Shown here in pieces: positions 56,501-64,000 of a DNA stretch of 64,000 nt. Source of the DNA: Amphimedon queenslandica (Eukaryota > Porifera > Demospongiae > Haplosclerida > Niphatidae); contig NW_003546423.1 of NCBI RefSeq assembly GCF_000090795.2, forward strand, positions 57,968 to 121,967, written 5' to 3'. The stretch's first letter is position 1, and every line of letters starts with the position of its first letter. The notes under the pieces were generated by a model. It was not told the origin of the DNA. It made no database searches and saw only the letters and a program-made list of their open reading frames with translations. The position numbers and the translations under genes are program-made.

Positions 56501-58815
56501 GAATTTTAATTCAGATACATGTACATGTGTGTTTACAGTGTTGCATGTGTCAATTAGTCTCTGAGTGGAAACTTATGATTTGTGTAAATTTTATTAGGCC
56601 TTACTTTTCTTTACTTGTATCTAAATGTAGCTCTACTGATACACAAGGCTAGCCTCAGTTTTGTTCATTGTTAATGTCACCTTTTTTGTTCTTTTGTGTC
56701 AAATATTATTTAAGTATGATTTTGTTAGAGTTGTGTTTGTAGGGTTAACAAGAGAATTCTGATTAAAACTATCTGGCCTGTTACATACTGGCTTTACAAA
56801 AATTTTACATCTCTGATTTAAAACTCATGCTTTATGCCACAAACACTTTAAATCAAGCCCAAGAATACCATGTATGTGTACCTGACTAGAGTATTAGTTT
56901 TTTTCCTAAGCTAACCTTATCAGACGAGAACAGGACCAAATCAGTTCCTTTGCTTAATATTCCAGAATCTTTTGATCCCCAATGATGAGCTTTATGCTAT
57001 GAAATAAGGCAAATAAACAATAATTATACAAAATAACACCAATTTTATTTCATTAAAATGATGAAGCTACTAATAATTACATGGCCAAGCTCATTTTTAT
57101 ACAATTATTGACATTAAGATTTTAATAATGAAAAAATTAGGCTTTGATAAAATATTATTATAAGACGAGTTTACTCTACATCTCACAATATGTTTACGCT
57201 GGAGTTGAATTTGGTTCTATTCTAGTTGAAATTGCCCGCTCTTTTAATTTTTAAAATTGATGGTATGCTGGCCAAGCATTATATTATATTAACCAGCCTT
57301 AACTCACTGAAAATTCCAGCGTCAGTCCAGTTTTATTGATAAGCCAATAAGGACTAAAGAGATTAACATGTCTAGTACCACCACGGACCTCATGAATGAC
57401 AGAAAGATGCTACACAAAATGTAAGAGACAGTAAAAAAGGAAAGCAAGAGTATAAGCTAGCAGGAGAGCATAAATTAATAAAAGACTTACCACGCTATGG
57501 CCTTTCCCTTCTTCACTCTTCAATTTAATGTCATCATTTTCCATTGAGTCACTAAGCTCAAGATGACCCAACAGTCGGACCCCATCGCCCATAGAAAACT
57601 AAAAATTACAAAAATCTCATAACTTTTGAAAAAAACAAGTAAAATGATCCATAGCAGTTACTATGTACATACATAAACAAAAATATTGCTCTTCTTCCCT
57701 AAAGCCCAACACCACTATGGCAACTTTGGTGAAAGCAACTTTGTGGTTACTTTGATGTCTGTCAACTTTGTTGCCTGAAATAGAACAGTGTTCTAAAAAT
57801 TGCTATTGATTACAACAAAGTTGCTTTGTGGATGTTGGGCTTAGTGGCTATTTTGATGGTTAAGTTTTTATTTTGAAAATCACATAAATAATGTAGACAT
57901 TCTTATACCTCAATTGGTAGCTTGGTATCTTTCTCAGGGTTAATGTGACTGACGTTAACAAACGATCCTGACAATATGTCAGTCCCTGAGACTCTAAGTT
58001 TATTGTGAAGATAATTGTGTAGAACAAAAGGATAGTGAATGTGTAGCATATGATGGGGACCAGGAGGAACTGATAAGTAATTACTATAATTCTCGGCCAA
58101 CGAATATACCTGTAAAAATAATAACAGCAATAAATGAAAAATGAAGTGATTACACATACAATACATGTGCATATATTTTTTAATATAATCATACAAAATC
58201 AAAAATTTACTAATACACTGATGCAATGTAATTACTGTATAGGGTTGGGCAATATCAGTTAAGTATTGTATTGTCAATTTTTAAAAGTTTATTGTCAAAC
58301 AACTAATTATTGTTAATACTTACTAACTCAACAGTGAAGATTAAATTAATCAACTAAATTACTAATAAATTGTTTACAATACACTGTCAGACATTTCTTG
58401 AAGAAAAGTAAGCATATTTACTTGTTCTCAAAGCCAAAATATCCCCAAACAATACTTGTTGTCCCACTATTTGGTATTAGTTGAATTTAGTTCCATAGCC
58501 ATTTCTCTTTGAAGTCCAGATGTGGGACAACAAGTGCCGAATACCATATACGTAAACGATAAATACACGGTATTTTATTGGATATATATTCAATATTATA
58601 TTATTTGTCAATTATTGTTTTTAGCAATATTTATAATTTTATTGTCCAATAATAAAAATAATATTGTATCGACAAATAAAAAACGGTTTATTGCCCACCC
58701 CTATTAATGTACAGTAATCATAAATGCTATACTTACATGAATGTACATTGATTTACAATGAAGATAGACTCCATTCTCTGATAAACTGTGCCATGATACA
58801 CCATTACTGCAAACA
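44560..58815 (-). CDS. VPS13: VPS13 lipid-transfer protein, C-terminal ~1160 residues (30 exons)
   Basis: Bridge-like lipid transporter at membrane contact sites. Exons: 58737-58815, 57909-58109, 57491-57598, 57308-57409, 56916-56996, 54257-54376, 54100-54186, 53839-53904, 53653-53790, 50911-51047, 50701-50842, 50168-50336, 49783-49972, 49360-49519, 48563-48685, 48240-48376, 47999-48101, 47124-47192, 47008-47067, 46767-46915, 46446-46527, 46273-46386, 45994-46069, 45754-45890, 45656-45701, 45391-45514, 45279-45345, 45179-45229, 44930-45024, 44560-44842. Phases agree at every junction. The first exons give the adaptor-binding region (LFSPYWLINKTGLTLEF, VITLTPFYMIHNKTE), the middle FLQTLIQEMGLIIDLDWLV, and the end the family C-terminus: GFLRGFTEGTVDLFYQPFQ, GPEEFFEGLALG, LGFIKGTGKGVLGLVFKPTG and a PH-like tail. 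The N-terminal ~2000 residues must lie beyond 58815; I find no further exon in the window. Exon 47008-47067 uses an AAG acceptor and is the least certain. Confidence 0.94.
47223..47766. repeat. CAGGGTTTCC-type repeat in a VPS13 intron
   Basis: Left part atgagcttcatgagctgaca followed by agcact; right part tgacaagaagctgcatgagc followed by actgtgcc. Several sub-repeats 'gaatcagctcaaacttctta' and ctatagtacagggactttgg in between. Terminal GGGTTTTCC bases are degraded. Confidence 0.65.
48838..49051. mobile_element. MITE-like element, TACCGTATAG type (third copy)
   Basis: Left end TACTGCATAGTGGGTAAATT, right end the reverse complement of TACCATATAGCGGGTAAATT. The interior is very close to 5752-5963 (gagccattatacgcatgctc followed by aatggcacgtggccacaaat). 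It lies in a VPS13 intron. Confidence 0.87.
51188..51249. mobile_element. TAGTCTCG hairpin element in the satellite
   Basis: TAGTCTCGCCCCGCCCCTTC on the left pairs with gaaggggtgggccaccggcc followed by agacta on the right. Flanking ATGCTCAT and ATGTTCAT look like an 8-bp target duplication with one later change; together they restore a normal satellite unit. Confidence 0.75.
51585..51823. mobile_element. 239-bp TGTGACCATAATTG element, copy 1
   Basis: Inverted ends of about 35 bp: TGTGACCATAATTGACAAAA followed by gggcccttatggcgg on the left; reading the right end in reverse gives the same first 22 bases and then ggtaccttatggcgg. Inserted in a satellite unit, with TT repeated at both sides. 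The second copy, of identical length, is at 59701-59939; I count about six differences. Confidence 0.92.
54835..55872 (-). CDS. Unrecognised five-copy family protein, copy 5, nested in a VPS13 intron
   Basis: 345 residues, single exon, same strand as VPS13 and wholly inside its intron 54377-56915. Start at the ATG of MFTMSAFDPTLIILVNLYAD. Shared blocks: YANGAMQVSIFVSVNYNGDT, GHVQENVAIYSLDDG, SDIRVPLYFTVP, GEHKWIAKMGESETNSNTPV, ESQKLVKCIDYKGIKF, SWLSMVMSKKGHKAGFFLEH and DNFGNKVEIVMNWDCGDWYA. The segment between about 225 and 270 (CRSYSSSEVEMRGYSGKPYH and onward) has no counterpart in the others. Its own TATA promoter indicates independent transcription. Function unknown. It lies more than 13 kb from copy 4. 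Confidence 0.85.
   Translation of the reverse strand: MFTMSAFDPTLIILVNLYADEFSDRQDTRVYANGAMQVSIFVSVNYNGDTDEGILDQIKGHVQENVAIYSLDDGMSPLSSEWTKSTTSNEFNHDLDHSGDKSTLGVTSDIRVPLYFTVPFNSEGEHKWIAKMGESETNSNTPVTVNVLAFSVTGSDFTIEDRDSAGQSLLRVLRYTPNVFPESQKLVKCIDYKGIKFVGTSGNSWLSMVMSKKGHKAGFFLEHGNTKAHTVYNCRSYSSSEVEMRGYSGKPYHKTSCQAWEDPEDISSSSIDTAWGAGIVMIRIVNEYLGLYDGKNGNTWGKVNIQMNNFQLQDNFGNKVEIVMNWDCGDWYACWVVSSAKVLYS
55939..55946 (-). promoter_or_regulatory. TATA box of family copy 5
   Basis: TATAAAAG 67 bp upstream of the ATG in the block TTGTATAAAAGTAATGAGAC, as for copies 1, 3 and 4. Confidence 0.75.
56008..56605. repeat. ~315-bp tandem duplication upstream of copy 5
   Basis: Two consecutive units starting atgataattcatttactgta (56008) and atgataattcattttctgta (about 56324). 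Both contain the ctgtgactatactg and caaactctcttttatttaca block that lies upstream of copies 1, 2 and 3 as well, then 'caagctcagcaat' and a 'tgtggaggact' segment not seen near the other copies. Confidence 0.8.
57700..57843. mobile_element. 144-bp hairpin element, TAAAGCCCAACA type
   Basis: Left taaagcccaacaccactatg followed by gcaac; the right end in reverse is taagcccaacatccacaaag followed by caac. The middle holds 'caactttg' repeats. Non-coding, in a VPS13 intron. Confidence 0.7.
58241..58702. mobile_element. 462-bp hAT-like non-autonomous element
   Basis: Ends AGGGTTGGGCAATATCAGTT and the reverse complement of AGGGGTGGGCAATAAACCGT; AGGGTGGGCAAT-type termini are common for hAT MITEs. The interior has a further inverted pair (ttgttgtcccactatttggt / gatgtgggacaacaagtgcc). 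I cannot see an exact target duplication. It lies in the VPS13 intron between exons 58737-58815 and 57909-58109. Confidence 0.75.
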
Positions 58816-59032
58816 CTGTATAAAAATAAATAAAGACAATTAATATTGCATCTTTTTCAGTTTCATAGTGAATGGCCTTTAAATTAATAAAATTATTAGA
58901 AAATAAATAATAATTATAACTAAAATTACATTATAGATCTATGTGTTTTAATATAAGTCATAACTACGTACGAACACTGTAAGTGCAAGCATGGCACAAA
59001 TAATGTTTTACAATAAAAACATAATATTATAC

Positions 59033-59484
59033 ACCAGATCTTCCTTAAGAATATACCTAAAATTGATAGTATTTAATATTGACTTAGTCTTGCCCTGCCC
59101 CTTTGCTATCTGCAGATTGCGCAGAGGTAGAAAAGGGACGAGGTGAGACTAATATTGAGTATGTTGTACTAAAATGAAAACCAACTAAGCATAGAAGAGA
59201 TAATGCATTTCATAGCCAATTATCCAAATGCTGCAAATGATTGTACATCAACAAAACCTCCTTGTCCAGTTTCCTACATTGTATCATCAGGACTTGGTTC
59301 CTTGTTTCACTTATTTACTGATAAAGAGCATCGTGGGATAGGCTTAGCTACCATAGTTGAAGCAGAGTTAATTGAAAAGATTTTGGCTACTAAAGGAATC
59401 ACTCCAGTAGGCTACAGTTGTACTGACAACATTAAAAACCAAAAAATTTCTGAGCTTCTTGGATATACTAAGCAGAACCACTAA
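59033..59484 (+). pseudogene. Broken GLYAT-like N-acyltransferase fragment (last exon copy)
   Basis: A diverged duplicate of the last exon of the intact gene at 61213-62322. The match starts around accagatcttccttaagaat (parent accggctctttctgaaggat) and runs to LLGYTKQNH. An internal stop appears near 59177 (YVVLK*K), a shifted frame follows, and 59085-59151 is a hairpin insertion. From MHFIANYPNAANDC to the end it is open: VSSGLGSLFHLFTDKEHRGI and GLATIVEAELIEKI. The parent's intron-like upstream sequence also seems to match, so this is a DNA-level duplication rather than a retrocopy. The 3' flank to about 59665 matches the parent's 3' flank. No other exons are found nearby. Confidence 0.8.
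59085..59151. mobile_element. TAGTCT hairpin element inserted in the GLYAT pseudogene
   Basis: TAGTCTTGCCCTGCCCCTTT on the left pairs with 'aaaagggacgaggtgagacta' on the right. AATATTGA occurs on both sides (about 59076-59083 and 59151-59158) as an 8-bp target duplication. The right copy continues into the pseudogene sequence (aatattgagtatgttgta). Confidence 0.8.
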
Positions 59485-59700
59485 TAATCACTCATAATTG
59501 TATGCTAATAAAAACCCTATTTTTTATATTATTTTTGTTTTTTTTGATGATCAGAGATACTACCACAATTTAGAGTGGAATTCCACTGGTCCAGAAGTTG
59601 TGACTGGATTCTACCATGGTGAATCTAAAAAATTTACTACTCTATATAGATACCTTAAAGCCACTAGATAAATATTTTCATTTTGCTAATAGTATTGATT

Positions 59701-59939
59701 TGTGACCATAATTGACAAAAGGGCCCTTATGGCGGATTTTAAAATTGATAGTTATAATGGAAAATATCAACCTGTGAGTGCTTTGTTAGACAATCATTGT
59801 TTCTAAAAGTTTCATGGTTACTTTTTGCATCCTGTGGAGTAATTTTATGATAACTGGGGCTCAGGAAGTTGGATTTCTTAGGCTAGAAAGACAAATTTCA
59901 CTACCCGCCATAAGGTACCTTTTGTCAATTATGGTCACA
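59701..59939. mobile_element. 239-bp TGTGACCATAATTG element, copy 2
   Basis: Same ends, length and interior as 51585-51823, with about six substitutions. Flanked by ...gatt and tttag..., consistent with a TT duplication. Adjacent to the GLYAT pseudogene. 59940-60290 shows no gene. Confidence 0.92.
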
Positions 59940-60296
59940 TTTAGCATGTACTAATTTTTTTGCAATTTTGCTCAATTCATAACTATTAATAATCTAGTAT
60001 TAATAAATGCGAGTTACATATAATGAAGGTGGTGTTTTACTGCTAATTGAACTAAGACTATTAGCAACAGTAAGTTAATCATCTACTAAACAGTATTATG
60101 CATTGATTCATGTCATACTAAGATCAACTTCATCTGTTATTATGATTTAATGCACAGGATAATAATGTTTTGCACTGTCTACCATATATTTTTTCTCTTT
60201 TATATTTCCTCTCCTTTGTTTCCTTCACCTTTGGTGTATCAATTAAAATCCTCATGTTGAGAATACTAGTCCTAAAAGTATTTACTTATTACCGGT

Positions 60297-60610
60297 AAAT
60301 GCTTCAGGTACATGTGATACACATGTACTATAATTTTTCCACATGGGTAATGATGTCACTTCCTGCAAAAAGTGCATGTGACCATGGTGGAGTTTTATTT
60401 TGGCAATTGGCAGATTCATAGATAGTAGACACATGTCTACTATCAATGGCAGATTGCAAACAAAATCACTAATATAAAACCGCCAATCATTAATGAGCAT
60501 GCTCAGTAATGCATGTGTACACAAAAATCGCCAAATCAAACACCACCAGTAACAATTTCACAGCAAAATCATCAAAATAAAACGTCGCCAAAATAAAGCA
60601 CTATAAGGTA
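60297..60610. mobile_element. Degenerate MITE related to the TACCGTATAG type
   Basis: Contains ggagttttattttggcaatt, atgagcatgctcagtaatgc and repeated gccaaaataaa blocks near 60560-60600, as in the related elements, but its termini are decayed (ataaagcactataaggtatc at the right). Confidence 0.45.
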
Positions 60611-61212
60611 TCTATGGATCCATGAACAGTGTGAAAATATACCAAGAAAGGTGTGGATTAATCAGAACTATCAATAGAAATCTAAAAATTGCTAAAATTA
60701 ATAATCATCCATTACTTGTCTTGACAGTATAAAAATTACTTAATCTTTGTTTATTGATGTAATGCATTGACTACAACTCTACAATAGTGATAACTCTTCA
60801 ATTCAAACAGTAAAAGTAGCGGAATGTTCAGCCCTTCAAATATTTTAATAATCAAATGTAGGACAAATTTTAGCAGCCAATTTTTATCCCAGAACAAATT
60901 TGAGTAGCCAATTTTTATCCTAGGAAGGTAGGACAAAATAATCTCAAGTAGGACATAAAGTAGCAGCACAATTTTGACCAGTAGGACAACTTTTGATGTG
61001 ACAAAAAGTGTCATGACAGTACCCCTCGCCTATATGCCTACAGCATGGGCGAGGGCAAAAAGCGTGGCAAGTCCAATAAGTGTTTGTAGTATCAGTTAGT
61101 AAACTCAACATGACAATAGTATCTATGGTAAACTAGAGTAAATGTACTCTATATCTATGGTATACCTCACGTAGCCAGACTCTACTATCTATTTTCCTTG
61201 GGCTAGCTGCAA
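60611..61212. other. Intergenic region upstream of the GLYAT-like gene
   Basis: No gene. 60850-60985 has several 'taggacaa' repeats. A short hairpin cccctcgcctatatgcctac / agcatgggcgaggg lies at 61022-61055. A half-copy of the TAGTCTC hairpin (cgtagccagactctactatc) is near 61163. The GLYAT promoter is not identifiable by motif. Confidence 0.5.
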
Positions 61213-62322
61213 ATGGAGAAACTGACTGCAATTGAAGTTGTTGATGATAGTAAGAGAGAAGAATTGAAAGGTTTCTTATACAAACACCTGCCTGACACAA
61301 TAGAGGTAATAAACAAAATATCTATTCTATAGCATTAATTTTTGTAAAATTTAGATTATATGTGGATTAAAGTTAGCAAAGGAGCTCAATGCCAAAGTTT
61401 TCACTGACGACAGCTGGCCTGATGTAAAAACTGTTATCTATACTTATAATGAAGGAGAATTTACATGTTAGTAATTGCTGTCAGTCCATTGTGGTACTAT
61501 TATCTCTATTATTTTAGTTATCTATCCATTTGGTACTGATAATTCAAAAACTGCTGTTACATTAAAGTCTGTAATTGATTCACTTCTCGACAATGCCCAG
61601 CAACCAATGATTACTGGTAACTTATCATGTACTTCAGCAATTGATTTTAGAGAGAAAAATTGTGTCATTATGCATGTGCAAGCATATTGATGGCTGCATG
61701 ATTTTATTCTGCCACATTTACTCCCTCAAAAATTACATTCATTATAATTATGGTATTTAACAGGTTGTGAAGAGGTTTTTCAAGAAATGAAGAAATTAGG
61801 GATAGATCAAAAAATTTCAGTACCTACATTTCGATATGTTTACACACAGAATACCACAAAGATCGAAAGGTATCTCATTTTAATGATATAAAGTTATAAA
61901 TTTTGTATAGACCGGCTCTTTCTGAAGGATATATAATTGATAGCATTCACTCGTCTGATGTTGAGTATGTTGTATCAAAATGGAAATTAGCTAAAAATAG
62001 TCTTAAAATGAAACAGTTGATGCGGCATTTGATTGCCCATCATCCAAATGCTGCAATTTATGATACATCAACAGAACCTCCTCGTCCAGTCTCCTGGAAT
62101 GTATCATCAGGACTAGGTATTCTTCAGCACTTATATACTCATGAAGAGCATCGTGGGAAAGGTTTAGCTACCATAGTTAAAGCGGAGTTGATGGAAAAGA
62201 TTTTAGCCGAAGAAATCACTCCAGTAGGTTACATTGATTTTGATAATGTTAAAAGCCAACAAGTTTCAGAGTTTCTCGGATATACTAAAACAGGATCAGT
62301 GTTGTTTCATACCGAACTCTAA
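61213..62322 (+). CDS. Glycine N-acyltransferase-like (GLYAT/GNAT) enzyme
   Basis: 273 residues from five exons: 61213-61305, 61355-61466, 61518-61616, 61764-61869, 61911-62322; all GT-AG and in phase. GLYAT enzymes join acyl groups from acyl-CoA to an amino acid. The N-terminal half has the family's DDSWPDVKTVIY (about 51-62). The C-terminal half is the GNAT domain of FR47 type: VSWNVSSGLGILQHLYTHEE followed by HRGKGLATIVKAELMEKIL, where the RGKGLA loop binds the pyrophosphate of CoA, then ITPVGYIDFDNVKSQQVSEF. Length is near the ~295 of vertebrate GLYATs. No signal peptide or clear mitochondrial presequence. The start is the first ATG after a stop-rich region. Plus strand, opposite to VPS13; if VPS13's 5' exons lie beyond the window the gene is nested in a VPS13 intron. 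Acyl and amino-acid substrates are unknown. Confidence 0.9.
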
Positions 62323-62465
62323 CATAAAATAATCATTAATAATTCTAACTATATTAATAACAACTCTATTTTCTAGATTATAGATCTATATATAATTTGT
62401 TTTTTTTTTCACAATGATTCTAAATATTACCAGCACAATCTATAGAGTGGAATCTCAGTGGAATC

Positions 62466-62536
62466 TAGTCTCGCAAGCCAGACCATTCATTCCCGAGCCT
62501 ACAGTTATTTGGGAAATGGTCTGGCTTGCAGGACTA
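62466..62536. mobile_element. TAGTCTCG hairpin element in the 3' flank of the GLYAT-like gene
   Basis: A 22-bp nearly perfect inverted pair: TAGTCTCGCAAGCCAGACCA on the left, and the right end in reverse is TAGTCCTGCAAGCCAGACCA. It is absent from the homologous flank of the pseudogene (59570-59650), which gives an empty-site comparison. Confidence 0.82.
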
Positions 62537-62643
62537 GCGGATGCTGCACTGAGAGCCTGGGAGTGAGATTCCAGCTAGCATCCAAAAAATTACTACTCTA
62601 TACTATAANGTCAGGCGGGCCTGACCCTCGCGAGGGTCAGGCC

Positions 62644-63454
62644 NNNNNNNNNNNNNNNNNNNNNNNNNNNNNNNNNNNNNNNNNNNNNNNNNNNNNNNNN
62701 NNNNNNNNNNNNNNNNNNNNNNNNNNNNNNNNNNNNNNNNNNNNNNNNNNNNNNNNNNNNNNNNNNNNNNNNNNNNNNNNNNNNNNNNNNNNNNNNNNNN
62801 NNNNNNNNNNNNNNNNNNNNNNNNNNNNNNNNNNNNNNNNNNNNNNNNNNNNNNNNNNNNNNNNNNNNNNNNNNNNNNNNNNNNNNNNNNNNNNNNNNNN
62901 NNNNNNNNNNNNNNNNNNNNNNNNNNNNNNNNNNNNNNNNNNNNNNNNNNNNNNNNNNNNNNNNNNNNNNNNNNNNNNNNNNNNNNNNNNNNNNNNNNNN
63001 NNNNNNNNNNNNNNNNNNNNNNNNNNNNNNNNNNNNNNNNNNNNNNNNNNNNNNNNNNNNNNNNNNNNNNNNNNNNNNNNNNNNNNNNNNNNNNNNNNNN
63101 NNNNNNNNNNNNNNNNNNNNNNNNNNNNNNNNNNNNNNNNNNNNNNNNNNNNNNNNNNNNNNNNNNNNNNNNNNNNNNNNNNNNNNNNNNNNNNNNNNNN
63201 NNNNNNNNNNNNNNNNNNNNNNNNNNNNNNNNNNNNNNNNNNNNNNNNNNNNNNNNNNNNNNNNNNNNNNNNNNNNNNNNNNNNNNNNNNNNNNNNNNNN
63301 NNNNNNNNNNNNNNNNNNNNNNNNNNNNNNNNNNNNNNNNNNNNNNNNNNNNNNNNNNNNNNNNNNNNNNNNNNNNNNNNNNNNNNNNNNNNNNNNNNNN
63401 NNNNNNNNNNNNNNNNNNNNNNNNNNNNNNNNNNNNNNNNNNNNNNNNNNNNNN
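62644..63454. other. Assembly gap (811 N)
   Basis: Run of N, preceded by a palindromic ggcctgaccctcgcgagggt followed by caggcc and a single N at 62609. Content unknown; a VPS13 exon could be hidden here. Confidence 0.98.
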
Positions 63455-64000
63455 TGTTGGGAGTTTGATATCATAAGACTGATTTCTTGTAATGCGTGCA
63501 GTACTTTTGTTTGTGTACTTCACAAATTTTGTAAACTGAGCTCAATTCACCACTCATGCATGCAGTATTGCATTACTGAGCCCTATTTTAGTACTTTAAA
63601 ATTGTAATGCTATAGTAACTAGCTATAATTTTTGTAAATGCCAAAATAACGAGAATCAAAACTAAATTGAGTTGTCAGAATAATGGAATTATAACTCAAA
63701 ACATGGGCTCCTGCTCAAAATTAATAGAAATAACATTAATTTGGTGCCACACTTTCTCCGATTCTGTCCGTCTTCTCCAGCTTTCCTGAACTACACGTGG
63801 CTAGATACATATCTATGTCCGCATTCTTTCGTGGCATCTCCCGCTCCGTCTCCCGCTTTTATCCGTCAACTCCCGCTCCTGCTCCCGCTCCGTCTCCCGC
63901 TTTTATCTGGTCCCCATGAGCCCTCATTTTCTTGGCTATAGCTCTAACTTTTGACTTAGAGATTCTATTGTAAAAATGAACATACCAGTGCATTCCTCTC
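63455..64000. other. Terminal region, no gene
   Basis: AT-rich DNA, then at 63760-63910 a C-rich stretch with repeated ctcccgctccgtctcccgct. It is open on the plus strand but reads as low-complexity Pro/Ser/Leu, so no protein is claimed. Confidence 0.5.

Noticed and set aside
63741-63941. 66-residue Pro/Ser-rich open frame
   Set aside because: Produced by a C-rich tandem repeat; no family resemblance.
1-64000. Retroelements or other virus-derived sequences
   Set aside because: I saw no reverse transcriptase, integrase, capsid or envelope motifs; the mobile elements here are short non-coding inverted-repeat elements.

Overview
This window looks like draft-assembled nuclear DNA of an early-branching animal, most likely a demosponge such as Amphimedon. 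The reasons are very AT-rich DNA, many short introns (33 bp to a few hundred bp), animal-type genes with clean GT-AG exons (WDR24, VPS13, a nidogen/sushi/fibrinogen protein, a class A GPCR, GLYAT-like acyltransferases, PARP14-like ADP-ribosyltransferases), and a dense cover of short non-autonomous inverted-repeat elements. There are two assembly gaps (34363-34626 and 62644-63454). I see no bacterial operons, CRISPR arrays, rRNA, reverse transcriptase or capsid genes. The species assignment is inference.

Layout. 1-8.2 kb: 5' part of WDR24 (GATOR2 subunit, minus strand), its introns full of satellite and MITE-like repeats. 8.28-10.9 kb: head to head with it, a small secreted protein of the copper-binding BIM1/X325 (LPMO-like) type. 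11.1-12.1 kb: an intronless class A GPCR. 13-18.4 kb: a tandem pair of FAD amine oxidases. 19.6-25.3 kb: a tandem pair of intronless RRM-KH-WWE-PARP proteins. 26-32.6 kb, 40.2-41.2 kb and 54.8-55.9 kb: five copies of an unrecognised intronless ~350-residue protein family, four with the same TATA promoter and one that has lost its start and promoter. 35.6-39.0 kb: a complete nine-exon secreted NIDO-sushi-sushi-fibrinogen gene. 44.6-58.8 kb: 30 exons for the C-terminal ~1160 residues of VPS13 (minus strand), with family copy 5 nested in one intron. 59-62.3 kb: a broken and an intact GLYAT-like N-acyltransferase (plus strand).

WDR24 (nutrient signalling to TORC1) and VPS13 (bulk lipid transfer) are conserved housekeeping genes. 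Between them lie tandemly duplicating families: amine oxidases, PARPs, acyltransferases and the unknown five-copy family. Together with the secreted recognition-type protein this suggests an accessory, environment- or immunity-facing stretch, but no shared pathway is shown by the sequence. The most novel items are the unknown five-copy family and the animal BIM1/X325-like protein.
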